A stretch of DNA of 7,608 bases from Myxococcota bacterium (GTDB lineage Bacteria > Myxococcota > UBA4151): positions 1 through 7,608 of the forward strand of contig JAPKCE010000081.1 of the NCBI GenBank assembly GCA_028823075.1. The letters are read 5' to 3'. The position numbers and the translations under genes were made by a program. Below are positions 1 to 6,001 of the stretch, piece by piece (position 1 is the first letter of the stretch; each line of letters begins with the position of its first letter). Under the pieces are notes generated by a model. The model was not told the origin of the DNA and made no database searches. It saw only the letters and a list, made by a program, of their open reading frames with translations.

Positions 1-85
1 GAACCACCACCTGCTCACCGCAGGACATACTCAAGATGATGCCGAGGGCGGTCAGATGGCGAAGAGTCGTCGAGGGTAAACGCAT
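1..85 (-). CDS. Putative lipoprotein, N-terminal fragment (runs off left edge)
   Basis: This open frame starts with ATG at 85-83 and stays open to base 1, so only 28 residues are visible. They form a type II signal peptide: an n-region with two Arg (MRLPSTTLRH), a hydrophobic stretch (LTALGIILSM) and a lipobox-like LSMSC with the lipidated Cys at residue 22, followed by GEQ. A strong ribosome binding site, GGGAG at 97-93, sits 7 nt upstream of the ATG, which supports both the gene and the start. It lies 151 bp downstream of the redoxin lipoprotein gene on the same strand and could be co-transcribed with it, since no clear terminator lies between. The mature domain is outside the window, so no function can be assigned. 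Confidence 0.62.
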   Translation of the reverse strand, partial: MRLPSTTLRHLTALGIILSMSCGEQVVV

Positions 86-92
86 CGGCTAG

Positions 93-97
93 CTCCC
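93..97 (-). promoter_or_regulatory. Ribosome binding site of the edge lipoprotein gene
   Basis: The minus strand reads GGGAG followed by CTAGCCG and then ATG (85-83), which is ideal 7 nt spacing. This site is the main evidence that the short edge frame is a real start rather than chance. Confidence 0.6.
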
Positions 98-236
98 AAA
101 TCAGTCGGGAGAGGTTGGACGCTGCCGTTATCTTTTTCAAGGGACGGCGCCAATCGGCGCATTTGAAATTCGAAAGTGGTCGCCTACCGGTGCCTCGGCA
201 GATCGTAGAGCAGGCGGATCAGCTTCGCGCCGCCAG

Positions 237-911
237 TTACTCGGCTGCTCGCATGCGCGCCAGTTCGAGCAGTGAGGCGTAGGTCCGGTCAAAGGTCTGA
301 ATCACGTCGACAACTTCCATGGTGCGCGGATCGATGACCGAGTTGATCGGGGTGCCAAACCTCACGCCACCATTGCCTTCACGAGGCACCATGCTGTAGC
401 CGTTGTCGTAGGCCACATAACTGGTCGTCAGACCATATTGGTCGCGCCAATGGTTGACGCCTTCCATGCTTGCGGGCTTTGTATCGTTTGAATCTTCAAG
501 CTTGAGAGTCAGTACTCGAATGTTGAGGCCTTCGTCGGCCCATTCAGCGATTTTTGCCGTCAGCTCAGAAGCTTCCGCGGTACAACGACTGCAGCCGTAT
601 TGCGAGGTGATCACCAACACCCCATGGATGCCTTCGGCACCGTGGCAATCGTAGAACTCTTCAATGCTGATGCTACGTTCTTCGGTTTCCCCAGGCCCAA
701 ACCCTTGCCACGCTAAATTCGACGGCACGTGTTGGCCTGTCGCCACGCCCATGTTTTCGATGGGCCATTCGCAGGGTGGAGGACCCGTATCAGGCGCAGA
801 TGCAGCACCAGCATCGCTACTTGATCCATTGTCCGAGGACGGTGAGCCGCAAGCAACCCCCAGCACAAGAGCCACCGTACCTACGTGTTTTAACATCATT
901 GATAGCGACAT
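237..911 (-). CDS. Redoxin/thioredoxin-like lipoprotein
   Basis: This is a 224-residue predicted lipoprotein. The signal peptide ends in a lipobox-like GVAC with Cys21, and a low-complexity linker (residues 22-46, rich in Ser, Asp, Gly, Ala and Pro) follows, as is common in lipoproteins of myxobacteria and relatives. The rest looks like a thioredoxin-fold redoxin. A hydrophobic strand (HGVLVITSQYG) leads into a CSRC motif at 107-110 in the position of the CxxC active site, then an amphipathic helix, a strand (IRVLTLKL) and a Gly-Thr-Pro at 186-188 that would be the cis-Pro loop. The usual Trp before the first Cys is replaced by Gly. It would act on the periplasmic side of a membrane, perhaps in thiol-disulfide exchange; the substrate is unknown. 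The ATG at 911 is fixed by AAGG seven bases upstream. It appears to be its own transcription unit, because a terminator and a 249 bp gap separate it from the upstream gene. Confidence 0.85.
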   Translation of the reverse strand: MSLSMMLKHVGTVALVLGVACGSPSSDNGSSSDAGAASAPDTGPPPCEWPIENMGVATGQHVPSNLAWQGFGPGETEERSISIEEFYDCHGAEGIHGVLVITSQYGCSRCTAEASELTAKIAEWADEGLNIRVLTLKLEDSNDTKPASMEGVNHWRDQYGLTTSYVAYDNGYSMVPREGNGGVRFGTPINSVIDPRTMEVVDVIQTFDRTYASLLELARMRAAE

Positions 912-918
912 TTTTTTT

Positions 919-922
919 CCTT
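919..922 (-). promoter_or_regulatory. Ribosome binding site of the redoxin lipoprotein gene
   Basis: The minus strand reads AAGG, then seven A, then ATG at 911. The spacing is near ideal and the A-rich spacer should keep the site unstructured. It fixes the start at 911. Confidence 0.6.
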
Positions 923-929
923 ATTTGAG

Positions 930-961
930 GCGGTAAATTGGCCTGCGCCATTTATTACCGC
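930..961 (-). repeat. Inverted repeat in the leader of the redoxin lipoprotein gene
   Basis: GCGGTAA at 930-936 pairs exactly with TTACCGC at 955-961. Nested inside is a second short pairing, TGGC with GCCA, around a CTGC loop. On the minus strand the structure ends only about 8 nt before the AAGG ribosome binding site at 922. No T-tract follows on the minus strand, so it is not a standard terminator for that direction. It could be an operator for a dimeric regulator, or a leader hairpin that affects translation or mRNA stability. Confidence 0.4.
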
Positions 962-1081
962 AGCCGCACACGCGACAAGTCCATCCGAAAACAACTGCGG
1001 TTACTGAGCACCATATAACCGAAGAGCCTCGGCAGCGCTAAGTTCAAATGGATAAAATGCGACCTGATCCAAATCACCTGA

Positions 1082-1110
1082 AAAATACCGCGACCCAAAA
1101 GTCGGGTCGC
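1082..1110 (-). terminator. Rho-independent terminator after the SRPBCC/ALDC-like gene
   Basis: On the minus strand GCGACCC (1110-1104) and GGGTCGC (1096-1090) form a perfect 7 bp GC-rich stem around the 7 nt loop GACTTTT. GGTATTTTT follows at once. The hairpin begins about 50 nt after the stop codon at 1161, as expected for the end of the transcript that includes the upstream gene or genes. It separates that unit from the redoxin lipoprotein gene. Confidence 0.7.
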
Positions 1111-1160
1111 TAGACATTCGAGGCAGCGAGTTGACGCTCTTTTCGGGTCTTCCGAGAGCC

Positions 1161-2381
1161 TTAGTTCGGAGGGTCGACATCGGGGAGCAGCAAGACCGCC
1201 ATCGGCTGGATCATACCGCTGTCAAAATGGCCGGAGACGCGTTCGCTCGGCACCACGATATGGGCATAAATAGCGCCATCGACCGGGGTGATCACACCCC
1301 AACCTTTAGGGGAATAAAACCCTACAATATCGGCCTTAACTTCAGGTCGCGTTTGGACGAGTTGAGCGGGTTCACCAGGCTTTCCTGTGGCCTTAATCGC
1401 TTGAGTACCATCGTCCACGTGCCAGACCGCATTGATCACACCGCATCGCAACCGAAAGGGTATAGGGCGATCGACCGGCAGCCCGGCAGCTTTGACCCGT
1501 TCGGCAATCACCGACTCAAGCTCCTTTAGGCGAAACTCTTTGGGGATCGCCGAGGCGCGCCAGCGGTCCACCTTTGCTGTGATCATTAACGTGGCTTCCC
1601 CTTCGGGTTCCGCAGTGACCAGATCAACCACTCTGCCACCCTGAGGCATGGCGATCCACACACCGCCTTCGACGTAGGTCACCTGACCCTGCATACCGCT
1701 AAGAATACCAACGCCAATGCGTCTTTGAGTAGAAATCTCTTCGAGACGCACCTTGGTGCTCCAGTCGCGATCAACAGTGACCGATCGCACGCTCCCATGG
1801 GCTTCAATCTTGGGTAGTAATGAAAAGCGTTTTTGAGTTGCTGAGATTTGCGCACCCAAAGCCACTAGGGACTGGGTGAACTGCGCGCTGAGTTGAGCTT
1901 CAACGCCGCCTCGAAGCCAACCCGCCATGACGCCAGCAAGGCGCCCTTCCTGACGCCAAGTCACCCTCGTCGTGCCGGGGCTTACGGTGGTGTAGGTCAA
2001 GGAACTTTTAGCATTTAAGGATTTGCTGTTGATCGCCTCGTCGAGCCAAACGCCCGCCTCGGGGTCAGCGCGCGTGATCTCGGCGCGGCCGCTTCCCAAT
2101 TGGGGACCGCTCCATGTGCATTGAGCCCCGACACCGGATTCCGGACCACTGAAAACAAAGCGCGCCTGAGGATCGTTGTTGCTGTTCCAACCCGCCCATG
2201 CGGACCAATGCTTAAAGTTGGCAATATAAGGGTGGATGACCGCCGCTGGCGCCTCAATATCGGTATGGACTTCGACCCGCCAAACCGACGACCGCAGCGC
2301 TCCAATAAGGACAAAAATGCCCCCGAGGAGCAAAAGGCTAAGTGCTAGAATCCGAAGGGTCTTCACGGAACTCCTATCCAT
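1161..2381 (-). CDS. Membrane-anchored SRPBCC domain fused to an acetolactate-decarboxylase-like domain
   Basis: Numbering is from ATG 2381 (406 residues). Residues 8-29 form one hydrophobic segment after a basic N-terminus, either a signal anchor or an uncleaved signal. Residues 33-183 read as an SRPBCC (polyketide cyclase/dehydrase) domain: a 'T.IEAPA..I..YI..F..W..W' opening, GPESGVGAQCTW (79-90), GSGR (96-99) and GTTRVTW (136-142). Residues 210-400 resemble acetolactate decarboxylase (AlsD/BudA family): GVGILSGMQGQV, an FRLRCG strand with Arg312, VGFYSP, and a C-terminal Ala-His374...Gly-His385 pair with the family's 11-residue spacing. The first His of the family's HxH zinc motif is Tyr372, and the Glu expected in the 'DGE' motif is Gln233, so ordinary decarboxylase activity is doubtful. 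The gene lies 78 nt downstream of the MACPF-like cassette and may be its last member. Start choice: ATG 2381 has GAGGGGG 10 nt upstream; GTG 2366 has AGGAG 4 nt upstream and is a serious alternative; TTG 2387 is possible. The SRPBCC call is firm and the decarboxylase call moderate. Confidence 0.85.
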   Translation of the reverse strand: MDRSSVKTLRILALSLLLLGGIFVLIGALRSSVWRVEVHTDIEAPAAVIHPYIANFKHWSAWAGWNSNNDPQARFVFSGPESGVGAQCTWSGPQLGSGRAEITRADPEAGVWLDEAINSKSLNAKSSLTYTTVSPGTTRVTWRQEGRLAGVMAGWLRGGVEAQLSAQFTQSLVALGAQISATQKRFSLLPKIEAHGSVRSVTVDRDWSTKVRLEEISTQRRIGVGILSGMQGQVTYVEGGVWIAMPQGGRVVDLVTAEPEGEATLMITAKVDRWRASAIPKEFRLKELESVIAERVKAAGLPVDRPIPFRLRCGVINAVWHVDDGTQAIKATGKPGEPAQLVQTRPEVKADIVGFYSPKGWGVITPVDGAIYAHIVVPSERVSGHFDSGMIQPMAVLLLPDVDPPN

Positions 2382-2459
2382 GCCCAAGGCGCCCCCTCAA
2401 AAGGGTGGGCATCCAAACTAGGCATGCGGCTATTGTTGGAACGGGTGCTTTTGTCCAGT

Positions 2460-4316
2460 TCAGCGCGCTGCGGCAGATGACTTTAAGGGAGCAGGCAGCA
2501 ACGCATCAACATTAAGGATACCACGCTCCACCAGATAGTTGCTCCAAGGCATCAGCGTGAGGTCATCTGTAAGGGCATGCTTACTGTCTTCAAAAAGCAA
2601 CCGCAACGCACCTTGGTTCGCCAGTAAGCGCTCAAGCCGGTGATCTTTTAAGAGCTGTGATTTGAGCGCCAGTTCACCCATGCCTCGCGTGGTGGATTGC
2701 ACGCGGACGACGCCGTCCTTTTGCCTCACACCAATCTCCAGACCTCGATGATGGGTGCCCCGTGCAACGTAATGTGTTCCACAGCGCGCCAAGAAGCCTC
2801 GGAAGTCTTTTTTAGCTAGCTTTTCAGCGGCCTCGTCCAAAGTAAACGAGGGCATGAGCATGCGACTGACTTGGTGCACACTCAGACTAAGAAGTTGGTC
2901 TGGTGGTGCCACTGCACCCCAGAAGCGTTGCCAGAAAGTACGCCGATCATCGCCTCCATTTTTGAAGGTGATCTCGGTGCGTAAGATCTGTTGATTATCG
3001 TCCAAATAATCTCCGGGATCGCCCTTGATACACGTCCCTTTTAGCGCTTGTCCGAGATGGTTAAAGCCCTGCCCAAAGGGGACGCCGGCTGGTGGCACAC
3101 CAGCGGCGCCCTTTGCGGGCGGCTCTGGGCGAATGTGTAAAGGGCGACGCAGAGCCGGAAGTAAAAGGGGGTCGGCGTTCGCGATCGTGACCGCCCCTAA
3201 AGGCGCACATGCCGACCCAAGCAAGACATCGCTCAAGCGCTTGCTGATGCGCCGACAGCCGAGTGTTCGGTAATCCATTTCCTGCGCCGAGCAAGCCTCC
3301 AGCATCTTGTTATCTAGCACAGGTTTGAGGTCTTTGATGCAGCGGTCAGCACGCAAAAAACTGGCCACAGAGCCTCGTAAAACCTGGGCTCTGACCAGCC
3401 TTCGCTTACCACTTTCGCGCAACAAGCTGAGAAAACGTAGGGCGCCAAAGCGTTGTTCGAGTTCCAAGCCCTTGCTTGGATCTTCAGCCAAAGAGCGTGT
3501 GACTTTGGCTGCCACGGGCAACTGGCGCCACGGGCGACTCACCTGGCGTATGATCGTTCCCGATTTCGCTTGCAGTAAAAAGCGCGAAAGTTTGGGCAAA
3601 AGGTCTCGAATGGATCGCCCTTTCAAGCGGCCCAGCGGGAAATCTAAGGGGGCGAGCGCAACATCCGAGTCACTGCTGATCATAAACGTAAAGGGGTAGG
3701 CAGCCAAATCATCGAAGGCGAGGGTGCGCATGGTGTTTCCTGGCGAGCCAATTAACCGTCGTTGCAGGGTAAGCTCGATAGCGTTCCGTGCCTCCACTGT
3801 TTTGGGGTATGCCACCAACAACGCATACAAAGCCGCTCGACGCTCAACCGAGGTGATCAGTTTGGTGCCACACGCGGCAAACAAACTGTCGGGATGCCCG
3901 TCGTTGATGTGTTCCTTAACGTCTTTGCGTAGGGTGCTCGCCTTTTCATCAAGGTCGTGACGCAGGCCGCGAATACTGAGTTCAAGCAGTAAAAGGACAG
4001 GCTTGACCGGCTGCTTAGGGTCATAAATAGCTTTGAGCATTTTGCGTACGACGGGTTTCCTTGCCGTCGCTGATTCGAGGTCTAAACGCTCGACAACCAG
4101 ACTCGTTGTGCCGCCGCTGCTAATGCTTTCAACCGCTTTAAAGCAGGGCATGAGCAACAGACCGTCGTGAGTTAAAAGAAGCCCTTTTCCCAAAGCATTA
4201 TTGGGGTTTGAGGCGATGGTTTCGAGGGGTTTCGGGCTCGTGTCGACGACCCAGCGCCAAGGCTGAGGCGATGCGCAAGCAGAAGCCATAAAGAGCGTCA
4301 TGCCGAGGGCGCGCAC
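2460..4316 (-). CDS. Two-module MACPF-like putative lipoprotein
   Basis: This 618-residue protein starts with GTG directly after the TAA of the upstream gene. A short lipobox-like signal (MTLFMASAC, Cys14) suggests export and lipidation. Two related modules follow. The N-terminal one (about 40-235) has GKG at 43-45, Cys58, LFAACGT at 145-151 and a hydrophobic APL where the paralogues have PW. The C-terminal one (about 411-595) has FGQGFN at 414-419, Cys429, FLARCGTHY at 508-516 and MPW at 589-591. The C-terminal 'F...CGTHY' fits the MACPF signature Y/F-x(n)-GTH-Y/F, and G-x-G-Y/F is the usual MACPF opening. The two neighbouring proteins have the same landmarks in the same order. The modules are joined by a basic, Cys-containing helical stretch and a Pro/Ala/Gly linker (399-413). 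The hairpin regions are short and charged, so this protein may be structural or regulatory rather than membrane-inserting. No ribosome binding site is evident, so translation is probably coupled to the gene before it. The fold assignment is inferred from motifs. Confidence 0.85.
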   Translation of the reverse strand: MRALGMTLFMASACASPQPWRWVVDTSPKPLETIASNPNNALGKGLLLTHDGLLLMPCFKAVESISSGGTTSLVVERLDLESATARKPVVRKMLKAIYDPKQPVKPVLLLLELSIRGLRHDLDEKASTLRKDVKEHINDGHPDSLFAACGTKLITSVERRAALYALLVAYPKTVEARNAIELTLQRRLIGSPGNTMRTLAFDDLAAYPFTFMISSDSDVALAPLDFPLGRLKGRSIRDLLPKLSRFLLQAKSGTIIRQVSRPWRQLPVAAKVTRSLAEDPSKGLELEQRFGALRFLSLLRESGKRRLVRAQVLRGSVASFLRADRCIKDLKPVLDNKMLEACSAQEMDYRTLGCRRISKRLSDVLLGSACAPLGAVTIANADPLLLPALRRPLHIRPEPPAKGAAGVPPAGVPFGQGFNHLGQALKGTCIKGDPGDYLDDNQQILRTEITFKNGGDDRRTFWQRFWGAVAPPDQLLSLSVHQVSRMLMPSFTLDEAAEKLAKKDFRGFLARCGTHYVARGTHHRGLEIGVRQKDGVVRVQSTTRGMGELALKSQLLKDHRLERLLANQGALRLLFEDSKHALTDDLTLMPWSNYLVERGILNVDALLPAPLKSSAAAR

Positions 4317-4319
4317 TTA
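4314..4319 (-). other. In-frame stop/start junction TAA-GTG between cassette genes 2 and 3
   Basis: On the minus strand the TAA (4319-4317) of the PG-binding MACPF-like gene is followed with no gap by GTG (4316-4314) in the same frame. I see no Shine-Dalgarno sequence just before the GTG. Reinitiation by terminating ribosomes is the simplest reading. Stop readthrough would give a single polypeptide of about 1179 residues. The lipobox-like sequence right after the GTG, and a C-terminal tail in gene 2 that matches the tail of gene 1, favour two separate proteins. Confidence 0.75.
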
Positions 4320-5999
4320 CCAATCAAACTTTCGGTAGTGCACTTGCACCGGCGTCGGAAGGCAATACTCGTTAAGAAAGCGATCCACCGAAACCGTGAC
4401 ATTAAGCGCATTTTTACAGGACGGGATTTCCGAGAACTCGGCACGAGCTAAACCTGCAGAATGTAATTTTTCGATGCAGGTGTACGCACCGGAAACTTTT
4501 ATCGAATCCATCGCCGTGCGGGTGCTATCGTTGAAGGTTCCCCAATGCGCCTTTTTTAAGCCCACAGACTTTTGAAAGGCGACCAAGCTACGCTCAGTTC
4601 GAGGACCAAAGAACCCTCGCCCTAAAACTTGATCTTCTTTGGACATAAACCCCAGGCGGACCAATGCGTCTTGGAGGCGAACCACCTGGCTGCTCTTCGC
4701 ACCGCGCTTCAGTACCACTTGCGGCAGCAAATCATTAGCCTTTGACCCCTTCAGATAGCGACGGTTCTCCTCGATGATATGGTTAGGCGGAAAGCGCTCA
4801 AAGTGCTCTCGAAAGGCTTCGAGCGAAACAAACAGGTCTTTGTTATTAGGCGCAGCAAGATTTCGAAACATCGTGCGCTTGGGGTCCACCACGCGCTCGT
4901 TGCGCGCCAGCACCTTGGGGTCGAGCGCAGGGTAGTTGGTATTGAGGTGCTCGAGGCAGAGCCGTGCACTGTAGAATTGATCCAGTCGGTAGTCTCGATA
5001 TTCCGAAATATAAGAGATGATTTGGGCGTTGCTTTCGAGGTGGTGGAGACGGGAAAACGAGTCGCCATCGTTCTCAAACCCCTCACCGATCAACATATCC
5101 ACTTCCGGGTTCTCAATCCATGGCGCTATTTCGATGGATGTGACCACACCCGCATGCTCATCTTGCATGAGTCCCACAGCACTTTGGATGGTCGAGCGGA
5201 ATTGGCTGATCGACACCGGGACGAGATTGACGAACTTACCTTTGGATAAGCCAATACCGACGGTGAGCACTTGCAGGTTTCGGCTTTCGGATTCTTCAAT
5301 CAGCTTTTCTTGTTGGTCTGCGCTGAGTTCTGAGTTGGCACCAAAACTCAAAACACCTTGCTTGATCAGATTGATGAAGACGTCGTCGCCCTTCTTATCG
5401 CTGGTCTTATCAAAGCGGAGCAACGCGATATAACTCGAAAAGGTGCGCACGCTGCGAATGTAGAAAAAGCCGCAACTGCTGAAGAATGTGGCGTAACGCT
5501 TGTCCTTAAGCAGTCGCCGGACATGTGGTGAAAGCGGTGAGATCGTTTCATCCAAATACTTATAATATGAATCCACCGTAACATGGGCGATCAGACTTCT
5601 TTTTGGGCGCTGATCCGCTCCGTCTGTGCCCTCGATATGTTTGCGCAAAAACTCGTCAAAGTGCTGTCCTTTAAGGCGCGACGAGTCACGTTCCAACAGG
5701 CTGCCCAAAAAGCGTTGGTCGATCTCTTCGATTTCAAATTCGAAATCGAGAGTCGGGCGTCCACCCGCGACCTTTTCAAAGCAAACCGATTTGAGTTGAT
5801 TTGAATTTTGAGAATAACCGCGACCCAGTGTCGGCGTTCCCACCAAATGAGTCAGTCGGTTGTCTTGAATGACCCGCGGCGCCGCCTGCAGCGAAGGGCT
5901 CACCAAAAACAACAACACTCCGGCAATCCCGAGGGGGATCCGGAGTGAAGATGCGATGCTTCGCCGATTCACAAAGTAGCCAGCGAACCAAAGAGGCAT
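4317..5999 (-). CDS. Exported MACPF-like protein with a C-terminal peptidoglycan-binding domain
   Basis: This is a 560-residue protein. A signal peptide with an unusually long n-region ends near SLQA/APRV (about residue 39). The MACPF-like module spans about 50-350: LGRGYS at 58-63, Cys73, 'L.A.V..DSYY..LDE..SPLS' at 136-157, FFSSCGFFYIR at 172-182 (degenerate for GTHY), APW at 292-294 and SARLC at 344-348. Each landmark matches the upstream protein. Its two putative membrane-hairpin segments are short and strongly charged, unlike the Ser/Gly-rich ones of that protein. Residues 431-499 are a peptidoglycan-binding domain (PF01471 type): 'RGAKSSQVVRLQDALVRLG' leading into 'GFFGPRTERSLVAFQKSVGL' and a final NDSTRTA. 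A tail with Cys508, Cys528 and Cys546 followed by Leu-Pro ends the protein. The ATG is 2 nt after the upstream TAG with no good ribosome binding site, which implies translational coupling. GTG 5972 would give a shorter signal peptide but also lacks a site. It would act in the periplasm or outside the cell. Confidence 0.88.
   Translation of the reverse strand: MPLWFAGYFVNRRSIASSLRIPLGIAGVLLFLVSPSLQAAPRVIQDNRLTHLVGTPTLGRGYSQNSNQLKSVCFEKVAGGRPTLDFEFEIEEIDQRFLGSLLERDSSRLKGQHFDEFLRKHIEGTDGADQRPKRSLIAHVTVDSYYKYLDETISPLSPHVRRLLKDKRYATFFSSCGFFYIRSVRTFSSYIALLRFDKTSDKKGDDVFINLIKQGVLSFGANSELSADQQEKLIEESESRNLQVLTVGIGLSKGKFVNLVPVSISQFRSTIQSAVGLMQDEHAGVVTSIEIAPWIENPEVDMLIGEGFENDGDSFSRLHHLESNAQIISYISEYRDYRLDQFYSARLCLEHLNTNYPALDPKVLARNERVVDPKRTMFRNLAAPNNKDLFVSLEAFREHFERFPPNHIIEENRRYLKGSKANDLLPQVVLKRGAKSSQVVRLQDALVRLGFMSKEDQVLGRGFFGPRTERSLVAFQKSVGLKKAHWGTFNDSTRTAMDSIKVSGAYTCIEKLHSAGLARAEFSEIPSCKNALNVTVSVDRFLNEYCLPTPVQVHYRKFDW
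4503..4709 (-). other. Peptidoglycan-binding domain (PF01471-like) within the second cassette gene
   Basis: It encodes residues 431-499 of the 560-residue protein. It shows the family's pattern: a Gly preceding 'V..LQ..L..LGF', then an acidic loop, 'G.FGP.T..+L..FQ...GL' and a closing 'G..ND.TR.A' helix, all in the usual order and within the usual length of about 60-70 residues. Such domains tether envelope or lytic proteins to the cell wall. Confidence 0.82.
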
Positions 6000-6001
6000 A
6001 G

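Noticed and set aside
147..160. Small hairpin GCGCC-AATC-GGCGC between the redoxin gene and the edge lipoprotein
   Set aside because: The stem is only 5 bp and no T-tract follows on the minus strand, so I do not call a terminator. It may be chance in GC-rich sequence.
1021..1081. Possible minus-strand promoter for the redoxin gene (TTGAAC with a downstream TATATG)
   Set aside because: The spacing between the two elements is about 23 bases, too long for a standard sigma-70 promoter.
1136..1160. Imperfect hairpin just after the stop of the SRPBCC/ALDC-like gene
   Set aside because: It needs a three-base bulge and lacks a T-run; the hairpin at 1082-1110 is a much better terminator.
2015..2314. 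Minus-strand 99-codon frame inside the SRPBCC gene
   Set aside because: It is out of frame with the clear SRPBCC domain on the same strand and has an Arg/Ser-rich composition.
3025..3960. Several plus-strand frames of 78-130 codons opposite the two-module gene
   Set aside because: Their products are Arg/Ser/Lys-rich, typical of reverse-complement shadows, with no coherent start sites or domains.
4779..5433. Two overlapping plus-strand open frames opposite the PG-binding MACPF-like gene
   Set aside because: Both lie wholly antisense to a well-supported gene, overlap each other in different frames and show no domain or good start signal.
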